NCBI RefSeq assembly: GCF_023273875.1
Contig: NZ_CP096882.1
Location: 2,666,001 to 2,730,000, forward strand
Direction: 5' to 3'
From: Pseudarthrobacter sp. SSS035
Lineage (GTDB): Bacteria; Actinomycetota; Actinomycetes; Actinomycetales; Micrococcaceae
Length of the DNA: 64,000 nucleotides
A program made the translations under genes and the position numbers. Under the pieces are notes generated by a model. It was not told the DNA's origin and made no database searches. It saw only the letters and a list, made by a program, of their open reading frames with translations. Positions 1 to 7,374 of this stretch are shown here, piece after piece (within the stretch, counting starts at the first letter, position 1; each line of letters begins with the position of its first letter).

Positions 1-505
1 CCCCGTCCGCCATGGTGGTGCCGCGGTTGGTGGTGTACATCTTGACGGACCGGACGCCCTCGGCGGCGAGCTGCTCCAGCTGCCAGGGCACCGTTTCGTC
101 CCAGCTGACCACGGAGCCGTGCAGCGCGACGTCACACCGGGACTCCCGGGCCAGCGCCTTCTTGGAAAGCACGGCGTCCAGCGGGGTTTCCCGGGCGTCC
201 CGGGGAATGCCGAAGTCGATGATGGTGGTGGTGCCGCCCCACAAAGCGGCCGTCGACGTGGTCCGGTAGTCATCGAGGGTGCGGAACCGCCCGGTTATCT
301 GGGCCACGTGGCAGTGTCCGTCCACGCCGCCGGGAATGACCAGCAGGCCGGCGGCATCGATGACGCGCGTAGCGGTGGGGACGGGCTCGGCGGCGTCCAC
401 CAGTTGGTCGATGCGGCCCTCCCGGACCACAACGTGGGCCCGGTGGCGGCCGAAGCTGTTGACCACGGTGCCGTTGGCAATGACGAGTTCTGGGGTGTCG
501 GACAT
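1..505 (-). CDS. Hydantoinase/dihydropyrimidinase-like cyclic amidohydrolase (3' end outside window)
   Basis: Only the first 168 residues are present, so the gene runs off the left edge. It belongs to the metal-dependent cyclic amidohydrolases (dihydropyrimidinase, D-hydantoinase, allantoinase), which open ring amides. Visible marks are the N-terminal composite beta domain, the metal motif GHCH (His64, His66), a GGTTTIIDF strand near 90-98, and VKMYTT at 154-159, where Lys155 would be the carboxylated bridging lysine. The ATG follows an AGGAGGA ribosome site at 511-517. It lies 25 bp after the racemase-family gene in the same direction. The neighbouring uraD/uraH suggest allantoin or a related ureide as substrate, but this is inference. 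Confidence 0.85.
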   Translation of the reverse strand, partial: MSDTPELVIANGTVVNSFGRHRAHVVVREGRIDQLVDAAEPVPTATRVIDAAGLLVIPGGVDGHCHVAQITGRFRTLDDYRTTSTAALWGGTTTIIDFGIPRDARETPLDAVLSKKALARESRCDVALHGSVVSWDETVPWQLEQLAAEGVRSVKMYTTNRGTTMADG

Positions 506-530
506 CGGTGTCCTCCTAAATAGAAAGTGG

Positions 531-1352
531 CTAGTTGGCCTGTGCGGGCGCGGCCGGCTGGGTGACGCCGCGCCGGGCAGGATCGTGCGCGGACGCATTC
601 TGCGCGGTAGTGAGTGCGGCGTCCAGGTTCTCGGTGAGGCCGCGGCGGGACTTGGCCGGCGGCGGTGCGAAGGCGCCTGCGCGGTGCGGTCCGGAATCGA
701 GCCCAACAACCGCTTCTGCCATGCGGATGCCTGCGGAGATACCGTCCACCACGGGGACGCCGATCTGCCCGCGGAGTTCGCGGGCCAGGCCGGCGAGCGG
801 TGCTCCGGCGAGGATCACGACGTCGGCCCCGTCCTCCGTGACGGCCTGGTGGCTGAGTGCCAGCAGGGTTGCCTTGAAGTCCTGCTGTACCGAGGCGATG
901 CCGTGGAGGGCTTCGTTGATGGAGCGGATCGATGCCAGACGGCCGCCGAGCCCGAAGCGCTCCACGCAGTCCTGGTACCAGGGCCGGATCCGGTCCGAGA
1001 TGGCGATGATGGAGAACCGGTGGCCCTGCAGGGCGGCTGCGCAGAGTGCCGCCTCGGTGATTCCGATAACGGGGATGTCGGTGAGTTCCTTCAGTGCGGG
1101 CATCCCGGGGTCGCCGAAGGCGGCCACCACAACGCCGTCGATGCTGGCGCCGTCACGGGTGTACTCGGCGACGATTTCGGCGACGGCTCCGGCCGCGACC
1201 AGGGATTCAAAGCGGGTTTCAATGTATTCCACGCCGTACCCGGCGGTCCGGACCACAAGTTCTGTTCCGGGGGAGGCGGAGCGGAGGGCCTCCGCTTCGA
1301 TCAGGGCGGTAACGTCGTCGCTGATGTTGGGGTTGATGACAAGGAGTTTCAT
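531..1352 (-). CDS. Asp/Glu/hydantoin racemase family protein lacking both catalytic cysteines
   Basis: 273 residues beginning KLLVINPN, the usual opening of hydantoin and allantoin racemases. These enzymes normally use two cysteines, in ACFGDPG-like and LGCAGM-like motifs. Here the first reads AAFGDPG (Ala78) and the second ILAGAPL (Gly183 at the expected Cys). The fold is clearly conserved but the two-base cysteine chemistry cannot operate. The C-terminal 50 residues are Ala/Pro-rich and probably disordered. The gene overlaps the upstream GntR gene by 4 bp (ATGA-type coupling) and precedes the amidohydrolase, so it should act on the same ureide. A non-racemase role, or a family that has replaced the cysteines, are both possible. 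Confidence 0.85.
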   Translation of the reverse strand: MKLLVINPNISDDVTALIEAEALRSASPGTELVVRTAGYGVEYIETRFESLVAAGAVAEIVAEYTRDGASIDGVVVAAFGDPGMPALKELTDIPVIGITEAALCAAALQGHRFSIIAISDRIRPWYQDCVERFGLGGRLASIRSINEALHGIASVQQDFKATLLALSHQAVTEDGADVVILAGAPLAGLARELRGQIGVPVVDGISAGIRMAEAVVGLDSGPHRAGAFAPPPAKSRRGLTENLDAALTTAQNASAHDPARRGVTQPAAPAQAN

Positions 1353-2032
1353 AAGTTCTTCCGATGAAGGGCGGGTTCTGTCCGGCTGAAATCCTCCGGA
1401 AACTGTTCGCGGTATTTGCCGATGTGCGACGCCGATTGGGCGGCTGCCCGTTCCGGGTCGCCGCTGGCGATGGCGGCGTAGAGGTCGCGGTGTTCTTCGA
1501 TCAGCTCCGGAAGGTCGCTGACGTGGCGGAAGAGCCAGTGCATGCGGCCCTGGAGCGGTTCCAGCGCGGACTTGAGGAAGCCGTTGTCCGCGATCCGGGT
1601 GATGGCATCGTGGAATTCGCTGTTGGCCCGGTGGGCTTCCATGATGGCACCCTTGGCCAGGCAGCGGTCTGCTTCGTCCAGCAGCCCTTTGAGGCCGCTG
1701 AGGTCTTCGGGCGTGGCGCGGGAGGCGGCCAGGCGGCAGGCAAGCACCTCAAGGGACTGCCTGACATCGAAGAGGTCCTCGACGTCTTTGGGACTCAGGG
1801 TGCTGACCTCGGCTCCGCGGGCGCCCCTGTCGCTGATGAGCCCTTCCTGGCGCAGCATGCGGAGCGCTTCGCGGACGGGAAGCCGTGACACGTTGAATTC
1901 GGCGGCGAGGTCGCGTTCCACCAGCCTGGTGCCGGGAACGTAATGCCCTTCGAAGATCCTGTTGCGGAGGGTGTCCCGGACAGCCTCCCGAAGGGGGCGT
2001 TCCTTGTCCTGGGTTTCTTCTGCGCTGTGCAT
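1349..2032 (-). CDS. GntR-family (FCD/FadR-type) transcriptional regulator
   Basis: 227 residues: winged HTH at about 14-80 (including LAAEFNVSRLPVREALRML) and an all-helical FCD ligand domain at about 85-205 with the histidines EFHDAI, EEHRDLY and SHIGKYR that typically bind metal or carboxylate ligand. GGAGAAGC precedes the ATG. It sits inside the operon between the MFS carrier and the racemase-family gene, so it is probably autoregulated. The tandem GGGATCCC palindromes in front of the MFS gene (3587-3615) are the obvious candidate operator. Confidence 0.92.
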   Translation of the reverse strand: MHSAEETQDKERPLREAVRDTLRNRIFEGHYVPGTRLVERDLAAEFNVSRLPVREALRMLRQEGLISDRGARGAEVSTLSPKDVEDLFDVRQSLEVLACRLAASRATPEDLSGLKGLLDEADRCLAKGAIMEAHRANSEFHDAITRIADNGFLKSALEPLQGRMHWLFRHVSDLPELIEEHRDLYAAIASGDPERAAAQSASHIGKYREQFPEDFSRTEPALHRKNL

Positions 2033-2100
2033 GCTTCTCCACTTTCGGTTCTTGTCTGGCGTTGCGTTCCCGGCTTCAGCAACAGGTGCGTGTGGCTAGC

Positions 2101-3441
2101 TTAGACAGGTAGCCGCTTGTTGTAGTTCAGGGTCAGGACGGATACCCCCATGATGATCGCGGATCCCACGAAGTACAGCAGCGCCCAGGTGTAGGAGCCG
2201 GTGGCGCCGACAATCAGGCCGACCGCAATCGGGGTCACGAAGCCGGAGATGTTGCCGCTGAAGTTCATTGCCCCGCCCAGGACGCCGGCGTTGGTCCGGC
2301 CGCCCAGGATGGAGGGGATGCTCCAGAACAGGCCCACCCAGCGGAGGAAGAACATGACCACGGACAGGAGGACGACGGCGGTGGTGGGGTCGGACACGAC
2401 GGTGACGCCGATCAGGCCGCCGATCACCACCACACTGGAAGTGCCCAGAAGCGTGCGCATCACACGGTTGGCGGAGGCGCCGGTGGACTGCCACTTGTCG
2501 GCGATCGCACCGCCCAGGATTTCGCCGACAAAGCCGGCGCCGAAGATCACGAACGTGGACCAGCCGATGGTCTTGAGGTCGAAGCCCTTGTCCTGGGCCA
2601 GGTACAGCGGTCCCCAGGTCAGCAGTCCGTAGAAGACGCCGTTGAAGCCCAGCCAGCCGAGGCACATGGCCCAGAAGGAGCGGAATTTCAGGTACGGCAG
2701 AAGGGCGCGCTTGCCCTTGCTGCCGTCGAGCTCGGCCGCAGCGTCCTCTGCAGCGTGGGAGGCTTCAATGTATTCGGCCTCGGCGTCGTTGACCCCGCGG
2801 TGCAGGCGGGGATTGTCGCGGACGTACCACCAGACCGCCAGGCCCATCAGGACCGTGGCGGCGCCGGCGATGATGAACGCGAGGCGCCAGCTGCCGGTGG
2901 AGGCGATCAGGCCGGCAATGATGATGCCGCCCAGGCCGGCGCCAAGAGGCGCGCCGGCGTCGAGGATGGTGGCGCCGCGTCCGCGCTCCGACTTGTGCAT
3001 CCAGATCGCGTTGAGCTTGCCGCCGGCCGGCATGACACCGGCTTCCGTGACGCCGATGCCCAGCCGGGCAATGAACATGCTGAGGAAGCCGCCGGCCAGG
3101 CCCGAGGCGGCCGTGGCGGCGCCCCAGCCGACGCAGGACGCCGTCATGACCTTGCGGGGACCGAACTTATCGATCAAGAGGCCTACCGGGACCTGCATCA
3201 GCGCGTAGGTCCAGAAGAAGGCGGAGAGCAGGAGGCCCACGAGCTCGGGGGCGAGATTGAATTCCTTCTGGATGATGGGCAGGGCCACCGAGATGGAGCC
3301 CCTGTCGATGTAGTTGACGGCGACGAGGACCAGCAGGAGCAGGAACATTTTCCAGCGGACGTTGGTGCGACGTTGCACGCCGTCCTTGCCGGTTTTGTCG
3401 TCGGGGAGCGGTACAGCGGTTTCAGTATTTTGAAGAGACAC
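2101..3441 (-). CDS. MFS transporter, anion:cation symporter type (putative ureide carrier)
   Basis: 446 residues with twelve predicted membrane segments. It resembles the ACS family of organic-anion symporters: NYIDRGSISVALP in the first segment and the loop motif LIDKFGPRKV after the second. I chose the GTG at 3441 because AAAGGAGAA stands directly upstream and the hydrophobic region begins about 35 residues later. A longer frame to 3600 would run into the operator and has no family-like sequence. It is the first gene of the operon MFS-gntR-racemase-amidohydrolase, so it probably imports the ring ureide substrate (inference). Confidence 0.88.
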   Translation of the reverse strand: MSLQNTETAVPLPDDKTGKDGVQRRTNVRWKMFLLLLVLVAVNYIDRGSISVALPIIQKEFNLAPELVGLLLSAFFWTYALMQVPVGLLIDKFGPRKVMTASCVGWGAATAASGLAGGFLSMFIARLGIGVTEAGVMPAGGKLNAIWMHKSERGRGATILDAGAPLGAGLGGIIIAGLIASTGSWRLAFIIAGAATVLMGLAVWWYVRDNPRLHRGVNDAEAEYIEASHAAEDAAAELDGSKGKRALLPYLKFRSFWAMCLGWLGFNGVFYGLLTWGPLYLAQDKGFDLKTIGWSTFVIFGAGFVGEILGGAIADKWQSTGASANRVMRTLLGTSSVVVIGGLIGVTVVSDPTTAVVLLSVVMFFLRWVGLFWSIPSILGGRTNAGVLGGAMNFSGNISGFVTPIAVGLIVGATGSYTWALLYFVGSAIIMGVSVLTLNYNKRLPV

Positions 3442-3586
3442 AACTTCTCCTTTGCAGAGAGGGAGATTGCAGACGGGAAGAAAGGCTTGGGTGTTCGCGG
3501 GGCAGGAGGCCGCTGGTGGGGCGTCCTGGAGCCTAAATCCGGAGAAGCCGGGCCATGAACTGTGGCCTGGGATCCGGTTCGCGATC

Positions 3587-3615
3587 TTTTGGGATCCCAA
3601 TTTGGGATCCCAAAA
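3587..3615. promoter_or_regulatory. Tandem palindromic operator, two TTGGGATCCCAA boxes
   Basis: Two copies of the self-complementary box TTGGGATCCCAA lie side by side; the whole block is a near-perfect inverted repeat flanked by TTTT and AAAA. It begins four bases downstream of the -10 of the MFS promoter, an ideal position for repression. The likely ligand is the GntR protein of this operon. Confidence 0.7.
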
Positions 3616-3618
3616 TTC

Positions 3619-3647
3619 AGAATAGAAGTGACCCGTACCACTGTCAA
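3619..3647 (-). promoter_or_regulatory. Near-consensus sigma-70-type promoter of the MFS-gntR-racemase operon
   Basis: On the minus strand TTGACA (3647-3642), a 17-base spacer, then TATTCT (3624-3619). Transcription would start near 3612, inside the tandem GGGATCCC operator, giving a leader of about 170 bases before the GTG start at 3441. Confidence 0.7.
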
Positions 3648-3726
3648 GGAATTTGTTCCGTTATGGCCCACCCGGGCCAAATCACCGATTGTGACTGCGG
3701 CCGGTGTGTGGATCCTGGGCGCGCGA

Positions 3727-3755
3727 AAGGGCCCGCGGCATCGCCGCGGACCCTT
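3727..3755 (-). terminator. Hairpin terminator after uraD-uraH
   Basis: A 13-bp stem with one mismatch (AAGGGCCCGCGGC / GCCGCGGACCCTT) and a three-base loop lies 33 bp beyond the uraH stop, followed by TTT on the minus strand. It separates uraDH from the MFS operon downstream. Confidence 0.55.
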
Positions 3756-3788
3756 CCTGTTGTCGCAGTTCCAGTAGCGCCGGTGGGC

Positions 3789-4130
3789 TCAGCTGCCCCG
3801 GTACGTGGAATAGGCGAAGGGGCTGAGCAGGAGCGGCACGTGGTAGTGCGCCTCCGATTCCACCACGCCAAACGTGAGGGTCACCTCCGGGAAGAACGTT
3901 TCGGTGCCGCTGGCGGCGAAGTACTTGCCCGTGTCGAATGCCAGGCGGTAGGTCCCCGACGGCAGCCGCTCCGGCCCCAGCTCTTTGATGCGTCCGTCCG
4001 CGTCGGTGGCGCCCTCTGCGATCGGGACCCAGCGCTCGCCGTCGAGCACGTGGAGGGTAACCGGGACCTCGGCCGCCGGCTTTCCGGAGCCGGTATCGAG
4101 TACATGGGTGGTGACGTGGGAGGTGCTCAT
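3789..4130 (-). CDS. uraH: 5-hydroxyisourate hydrolase (transthyretin-like)
   Basis: 113 residues, the normal size. The enzyme hydrolyses 5-hydroxyisourate to OHCU in urate breakdown. The family signatures are all present: His9 in HVTTHVLD, Arg47, His97 in HYHVPLLLSP, and the C-terminal tetrapeptide YRGS (110-113) that distinguishes the hydrolase from transthyretin. The start overlaps the uraD stop in an ATGA junction, so the two consecutive steps are translationally coupled. Confidence 0.96.
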   Translation of the reverse strand: MSTSHVTTHVLDTGSGKPAAEVPVTLHVLDGERWVPIAEGATDADGRIKELGPERLPSGTYRLAFDTGKYFAASGTETFFPEVTLTFGVVESEAHYHVPLLLSPFAYSTYRGS

Positions 4131-4624
4131 CTGCCGATCAGTCCTTCGAGTCGGAGCACTGCGATTTCCCGCAACTGCTGGCCAATGATTGCTTGTTCTG
4201 CTTCGGGGGTGTTGCCGAGCCTGGTGTTGAGGACGGCCAGGATCTCCTCGCGGCTGCGGCCCGCGGCGCGGATCAGGAACACCTGCCCGAACTTTTCCTC
4301 GTAGGCCCGGTTGCCTTCCGCCAGGGCCCCGGCGACGGCCGCGTCGGCCACGCCCAGTCCGGCCTGTTCCGACTGGGACAGCTTCGCTTCGGCGCTGTCG
4401 CCCTGCGCCCGCTCGCCGATCCGCGGATGGTGGGCGAGGGCCGCTTCGATCTCCGCCGGAGTGAAGGGGTTGGCTGCGCCGCCGCCCGCCGCGAGGAGCG
4501 CATCGGGGCTGGAATAGGGCCGCGCGTCGGCGAGCTCGTCGATCCAGCGTTGGATGTCCAGGCAGGGACGCAGGAAATCGGCAGCCTCCGGGCGGGCGGC
4601 CGTGTTGAACTGTTCAAGGTGCAT
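4127..4624 (-). CDS. uraD: 2-oxo-4-hydroxy-4-carboxy-5-ureidoimidazoline (OHCU) decarboxylase
   Basis: 165 residues. It converts OHCU to S-allantoin, the step after UraH. The catalytic motif HPRIGER (His66) and the C-terminal motif SREEILAVLNTRLGN are present. It is the first gene of a two-gene operon with uraH. No urate oxidase gene lies next to it in this window, so 5-hydroxyisourate must come from an enzyme encoded elsewhere. Confidence 0.95.
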   Translation of the reverse strand: MHLEQFNTAARPEAADFLRPCLDIQRWIDELADARPYSSPDALLAAGGGAANPFTPAEIEAALAHHPRIGERAQGDSAEAKLSQSEQAGLGVADAAVAGALAEGNRAYEEKFGQVFLIRAAGRSREEILAVLNTRLGNTPEAEQAIIGQQLREIAVLRLEGLIGR

Positions 4625-4670
4625 AAAACAGATCCTCGTGTTTTGATGCTGGCATCCACGGTGTAGGGCT

Positions 4671-4726
4671 ATGCGGACACTGATTCCGCATCATGGAACT
4701 GTTATTTCAGCATATGCAAAAGTCAA
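4671..4726 (-). promoter_or_regulatory. Putative uraD promoter with downstream inverted repeat
   Basis: On the minus strand TTGACT (4726-4721) and TAACAG (4704-4699) are 16 bases apart and form a fair promoter. Immediately downstream is an inverted repeat, ATGCGGA at 4671-4677 with TCCGCAT at 4685-4691, placed where a repressor would block transcription of uraDH. It differs from the GGGATCCC operator, so a different regulator is implied. Confidence 0.45.
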
Positions 4727-4787
4727 CCGCACGTGCCTGTTGGTGTCAACTGCCGGGGCGCGGCTTGAGTAATACGGGAACAGGAAG

Positions 4788-4820
4788 CGGACGACGGCGG
4801 GAGGTCCCCGCCGTCGTCCG
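4788..4820. repeat. Dispersed palindrome, copy 1
   Basis: Perfect 14-bp inverted repeat CGGACGACGGCGGG / CCCGCCGTCGTCCG with a five-base loop. It is one of five related elements in the window. This copy lies upstream of two divergent genes (uraD and HNH), which is not a terminator position. The left 24 bases (4785-4808) are identical to copy 2, on the other side of the HNH gene. Confidence 0.85.
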
Positions 4821-4896
4821 TCTTGCGTTTTGTCACTGCTGAGGACGGTTTTGCCGAGATGGGCCAGGAGATTCCCCTGCGCACGTTCGCCGGAAT

Positions 4897-4922
4897 GGGG
4901 TCCGACATGAATGTCGGACCCC
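4897..4922. repeat. Perfect 12-bp inverted repeat upstream of the HNH gene
   Basis: GGGGTCCGACAT, two bases, then ATGTCGGACCCC. It ends 17 bp before the ATG at 4940. It could be an operator, a transcript hairpin hiding the translation start, or a recognition site. No function can be assigned from sequence alone. Confidence 0.75.
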
Positions 4923-4939
4923 TCTGCCATGCTGTGCCT

Positions 4940-6397
4940 ATGGAAATCGGTGCGGTTATCGGTGCGGTTATCGGTGCGGGAGGCAGGGCCGCAGTGACGG
5001 CTGCCGTCGTGTCGGTGGCCGGACTGGCCGGTCAGCTTGCCGGGGTTGTTGCCTGCCCTTCGTCCCTGCCAAACCACACGGACCACACCGCTGATGTTGA
5101 TCCGTTGCGGGAGTTCTCGGAGGCATGCCTGGAAGGGCTGGGCGTACTGGCGCGGGTCGAGTCGGCGACGGCGGCGGCGAAGATCCGGCTGCTGGCCGCC
5201 TACGCGGAGGCCGCAGCAGCGCTGGAGGCCCCGCCCGCCAGTGCATATGAGGCGTCGGCGCAGGAGATGTCCTTGGTGGCAGAAGTGGCGTGCGTACTCA
5301 CCATCGGCGAACGCGCCTCATCCTCCCTTTTGGGGGAGGCCCATGCGCTGACTACGTCCCTGCCGGCCGCTTTGGACGCGCTTCAGGCCGGGACCATCGC
5401 CTGGCAGCACGCCCGGATTATGGTCGACGAAACCGCTGGCCTACCCCCGGCGGCCGTTTCGGCCTTGGAATCGCATTTCTTCGACCCGGGGGCGCCGGAC
5501 GGCGCCCGCTGTGCCACGCCCGGCGAATTGGTGCCCTCCCGGTTCCGGCGGAAAGTCCGGGCATGGCGCGAACGCCACCACCCCGAATCCCTGGAGAAGC
5601 GACATGCAAAGAGCGTGGCGGACCGTCGAATGGAATATACCCCGGACCGGGACGGCATGGGCTGGATTTCGCTCTACCTTCCCGGTGACACGGCTTGCGC
5701 AATATGGAACAAGGCCTCTGCCCTGGGCCGTGGGCTGCAGGGCGCTGACGAGTCGCGCACACTCACCCAGATCCGGGCTGACATGGCTGCGGGGCTGCTG
5801 CTGGGCAGTGCCAGCCAGCAGCCAGGTGAGGTGACCTCCCGCAAGGCTGACGTCCTGGTGACCGTCCCCGTGTTTTCCCTCCTCGGGCTCACTGAGGAAC
5901 CCGCGGAGGTGGATGGGTTCGGGCCGGTCCCGGCGTCGATCGCGCGTAGGCTCGTTGCCGATGGTGCCAGCTCGTTCTACCGGGTCCTGGTTGACCCGCG
6001 GGATGGAGCGTCACTGGAGATCGGCCGCACGAGTTACCGGCTCCCCGAATCCTTGAAACGGTGGCTCAGGATGCGGGACGGTGCCTGCACCTTCCCCGGC
6101 TGCAGCAACCAGTCCCTGGACAACGAGAACGACCACCTGACAGCCTGGCAGGACGGCGGGACCACCGGGATCAGCAACCTCGGACAGGTCTGCCCGAAAC
6201 ACCACCGCCTCAAACACACATCCGCCTGGACGCCTGCGCAGGCAACGCACAATGAACCACCTGGCTGGATTTCACCAACCGGCCGGCACTACCCACCCGA
6301 ACAACAGGACCGTGAACCTACGCACTGGCCACCTGGCTGCACACCCCACGCTCCCAGCCCACTCGAACATGCCACCATGATGTATCTCGCCGCCTGA
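4940..6397 (+). CDS. HNH endonuclease, DUF222/13E12 repeat family
   Basis: 485 residues from the chosen ATG. The N-terminal two thirds match DUF222, a helical region common in actinobacterial 13E12-type proteins. The C-terminus carries a complete HNH nuclease motif: CTFPGC, NENDHLTAW with GGTT, and CPKHHRLKH, so all zinc/metal and catalytic histidines are present. An upstream in-frame extension (from 4823) would pass through the 12-bp palindrome and lacks a ribosome site, so I prefer 4940. The first codons contain a 12-bp tandem repeat. Copies of the dispersed palindrome lie on both sides. The family is multicopy and may be mobile; its biological role is unknown. Confidence 0.9.
   Translation: MEIGAVIGAVIGAGGRAAVTAAVVSVAGLAGQLAGVVACPSSLPNHTDHTADVDPLREFSEACLEGLGVLARVESATAAAKIRLLAAYAEAAAALEAPPASAYEASAQEMSLVAEVACVLTIGERASSSLLGEAHALTTSLPAALDALQAGTIAWQHARIMVDETAGLPPAAVSALESHFFDPGAPDGARCATPGELVPSRFRRKVRAWRERHHPESLEKRHAKSVADRRMEYTPDRDGMGWISLYLPGDTACAIWNKASALGRGLQGADESRTLTQIRADMAAGLLLGSASQQPGEVTSRKADVLVTVPVFSLLGLTEEPAEVDGFGPVPASIARRLVADGASSFYRVLVDPRDGASLEIGRTSYRLPESLKRWLRMRDGACTFPGCSNQSLDNENDHLTAWQDGGTTGISNLGQVCPKHHRLKHTSAWTPAQATHNEPPGWISPTGRHYPPEQQDREPTHWPPGCTPHAPSPLEHATMMYLAA
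4946..4980 (+). repeat. 12-bp tandem repeat at the 5' end of the HNH coding region
   Basis: ATCGGTGCGGTT occurs twice and is followed by a partial third copy, encoding IGAVIGAVIGAG. The period is a multiple of three, so copy-number change would keep the reading frame. Confidence 0.8.
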
Positions 6398-6512
6398 GCA
6401 CCGTGGCCGTTGTTGTGGTGTGCCCCGTCAACTCTCCTGCCTGCATAAGCGGAGCAGTCCTCGGCGCCCGTCTCAAGGTAAATGCGCTCAAGGTTCCCGG
6501 GCGCGGGCGCAA

Positions 6513-6546
6513 GCGGACGACGGCGGGAGGTCCCGTCGTCGTCCGC
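6513..6546. repeat. Dispersed palindrome, copy 2 (between convergent genes)
   Basis: 16-bp inverted repeat GCGGACGACGGCGGGA / TCCCGTCGTCGTCCGC with one G-T mismatch and a two-base loop. It lies between the stops of the HNH gene and phnE, so it could terminate both. Bases 6511-6534 match copy 1 exactly. Confidence 0.85.
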
Positions 6547-6570
6547 TGTTGCTGTTCCAGGGGGCGCGGC

Positions 6571-7374
6571 TCAGGCGAGCCTGCGCCGGATCAGGGCCGA
6601 CGCCTGGTCAACCACCACGATCAGGACGAGCACCACGATGATGTGCGTGAGCATCTGATCGAACTGGAACGACTTGATTGCCTGGTTGATGAGCAGGCCC
6701 ACGCCGCCGGCGCCCACCAGGCCCAGGACCAGCGAGGAACGCACATTCACGTCGAACCGGTAGAGCAGCAGGCCCACAAACTGGGGGACCACCAGCGGGA
6801 TGCTCGCGTGGAACGTCTGCTGCAGTTTGCTGGCACCGGCGGAGGCAAGCGCCTGGACCGGCCCCTGATCGCTCTCCTCCATCGCTTCGGCCCAGAGCTT
6901 CCCCATCACACCGGTGTTGTGGCAGATCAGGGCCAGCACGCCGGCGAACGGGCCCAGGCCCACAGCGGTGACAAAGATCAGGGCAAAAACAACGTCAGGA
7001 ACCGCCCGGAAGAAGGACAGCACGGCACGCGCCGCCTGGTATACGACGGGATGCGGAGTAGTGGTTTCCGACGCCAGCGCGGCCAGCAGGAGGGCGGTGG
7101 GAATGGACAGGGTGGTGCCCAGCAGCCCGATCCACAGCGTCACAAGCGTTGCTTCCAGGCTGGGCTTCAGCACCTTCTCCCAGTCCAGGTCCGGCGGGAA
7201 CGCCTCGGCGAGGAACCGTCCCATGCCCTGGGCGCCGTCAACCAGCAGCGCCGGTTTGAACTCGGTGCTCTCGAGGGCGATGACGTGCAGGAGAATAAGG
7301 ACCACGACGGCGGTGGCGGTGGTCCCGGTGCGGGTCCACTGACGCCGTGCCCGGGGGAGCGCGGGGGCGCTCAT
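6571..7374 (-). CDS. phnE: Phosphonate ABC transporter permease
   Basis: 267 residues, about six membrane segments. The binding-protein-dependent permease loop is visible near LASAGASKLQQTFHASIP, with PhnE-like flanks (FFRAVPDVVFALIFV and NVRSSLVLGLVGAGGVG). It overlaps phnC by 4 bp and is the last gene of the FAD oxidase-phnD-phnC-phnE operon. It forms the membrane channel for the phosphonate captured by PhnD. Confidence 0.93.
   Translation of the reverse strand: MSAPALPRARRQWTRTGTTATAVVVLILLHVIALESTEFKPALLVDGAQGMGRFLAEAFPPDLDWEKVLKPSLEATLVTLWIGLLGTTLSIPTALLLAALASETTTPHPVVYQAARAVLSFFRAVPDVVFALIFVTAVGLGPFAGVLALICHNTGVMGKLWAEAMEESDQGPVQALASAGASKLQQTFHASIPLVVPQFVGLLLYRFDVNVRSSLVLGLVGAGGVGLLINQAIKSFQFDQMLTHIIVVLVLIVVVDQASALIRRRLA

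Noticed and set aside
279..1367. Long plus-strand frame of 362 codons
   Set aside because: Antisense to the racemase-family gene; composition typical of a high-GC shadow frame and no recognisable protein motif.
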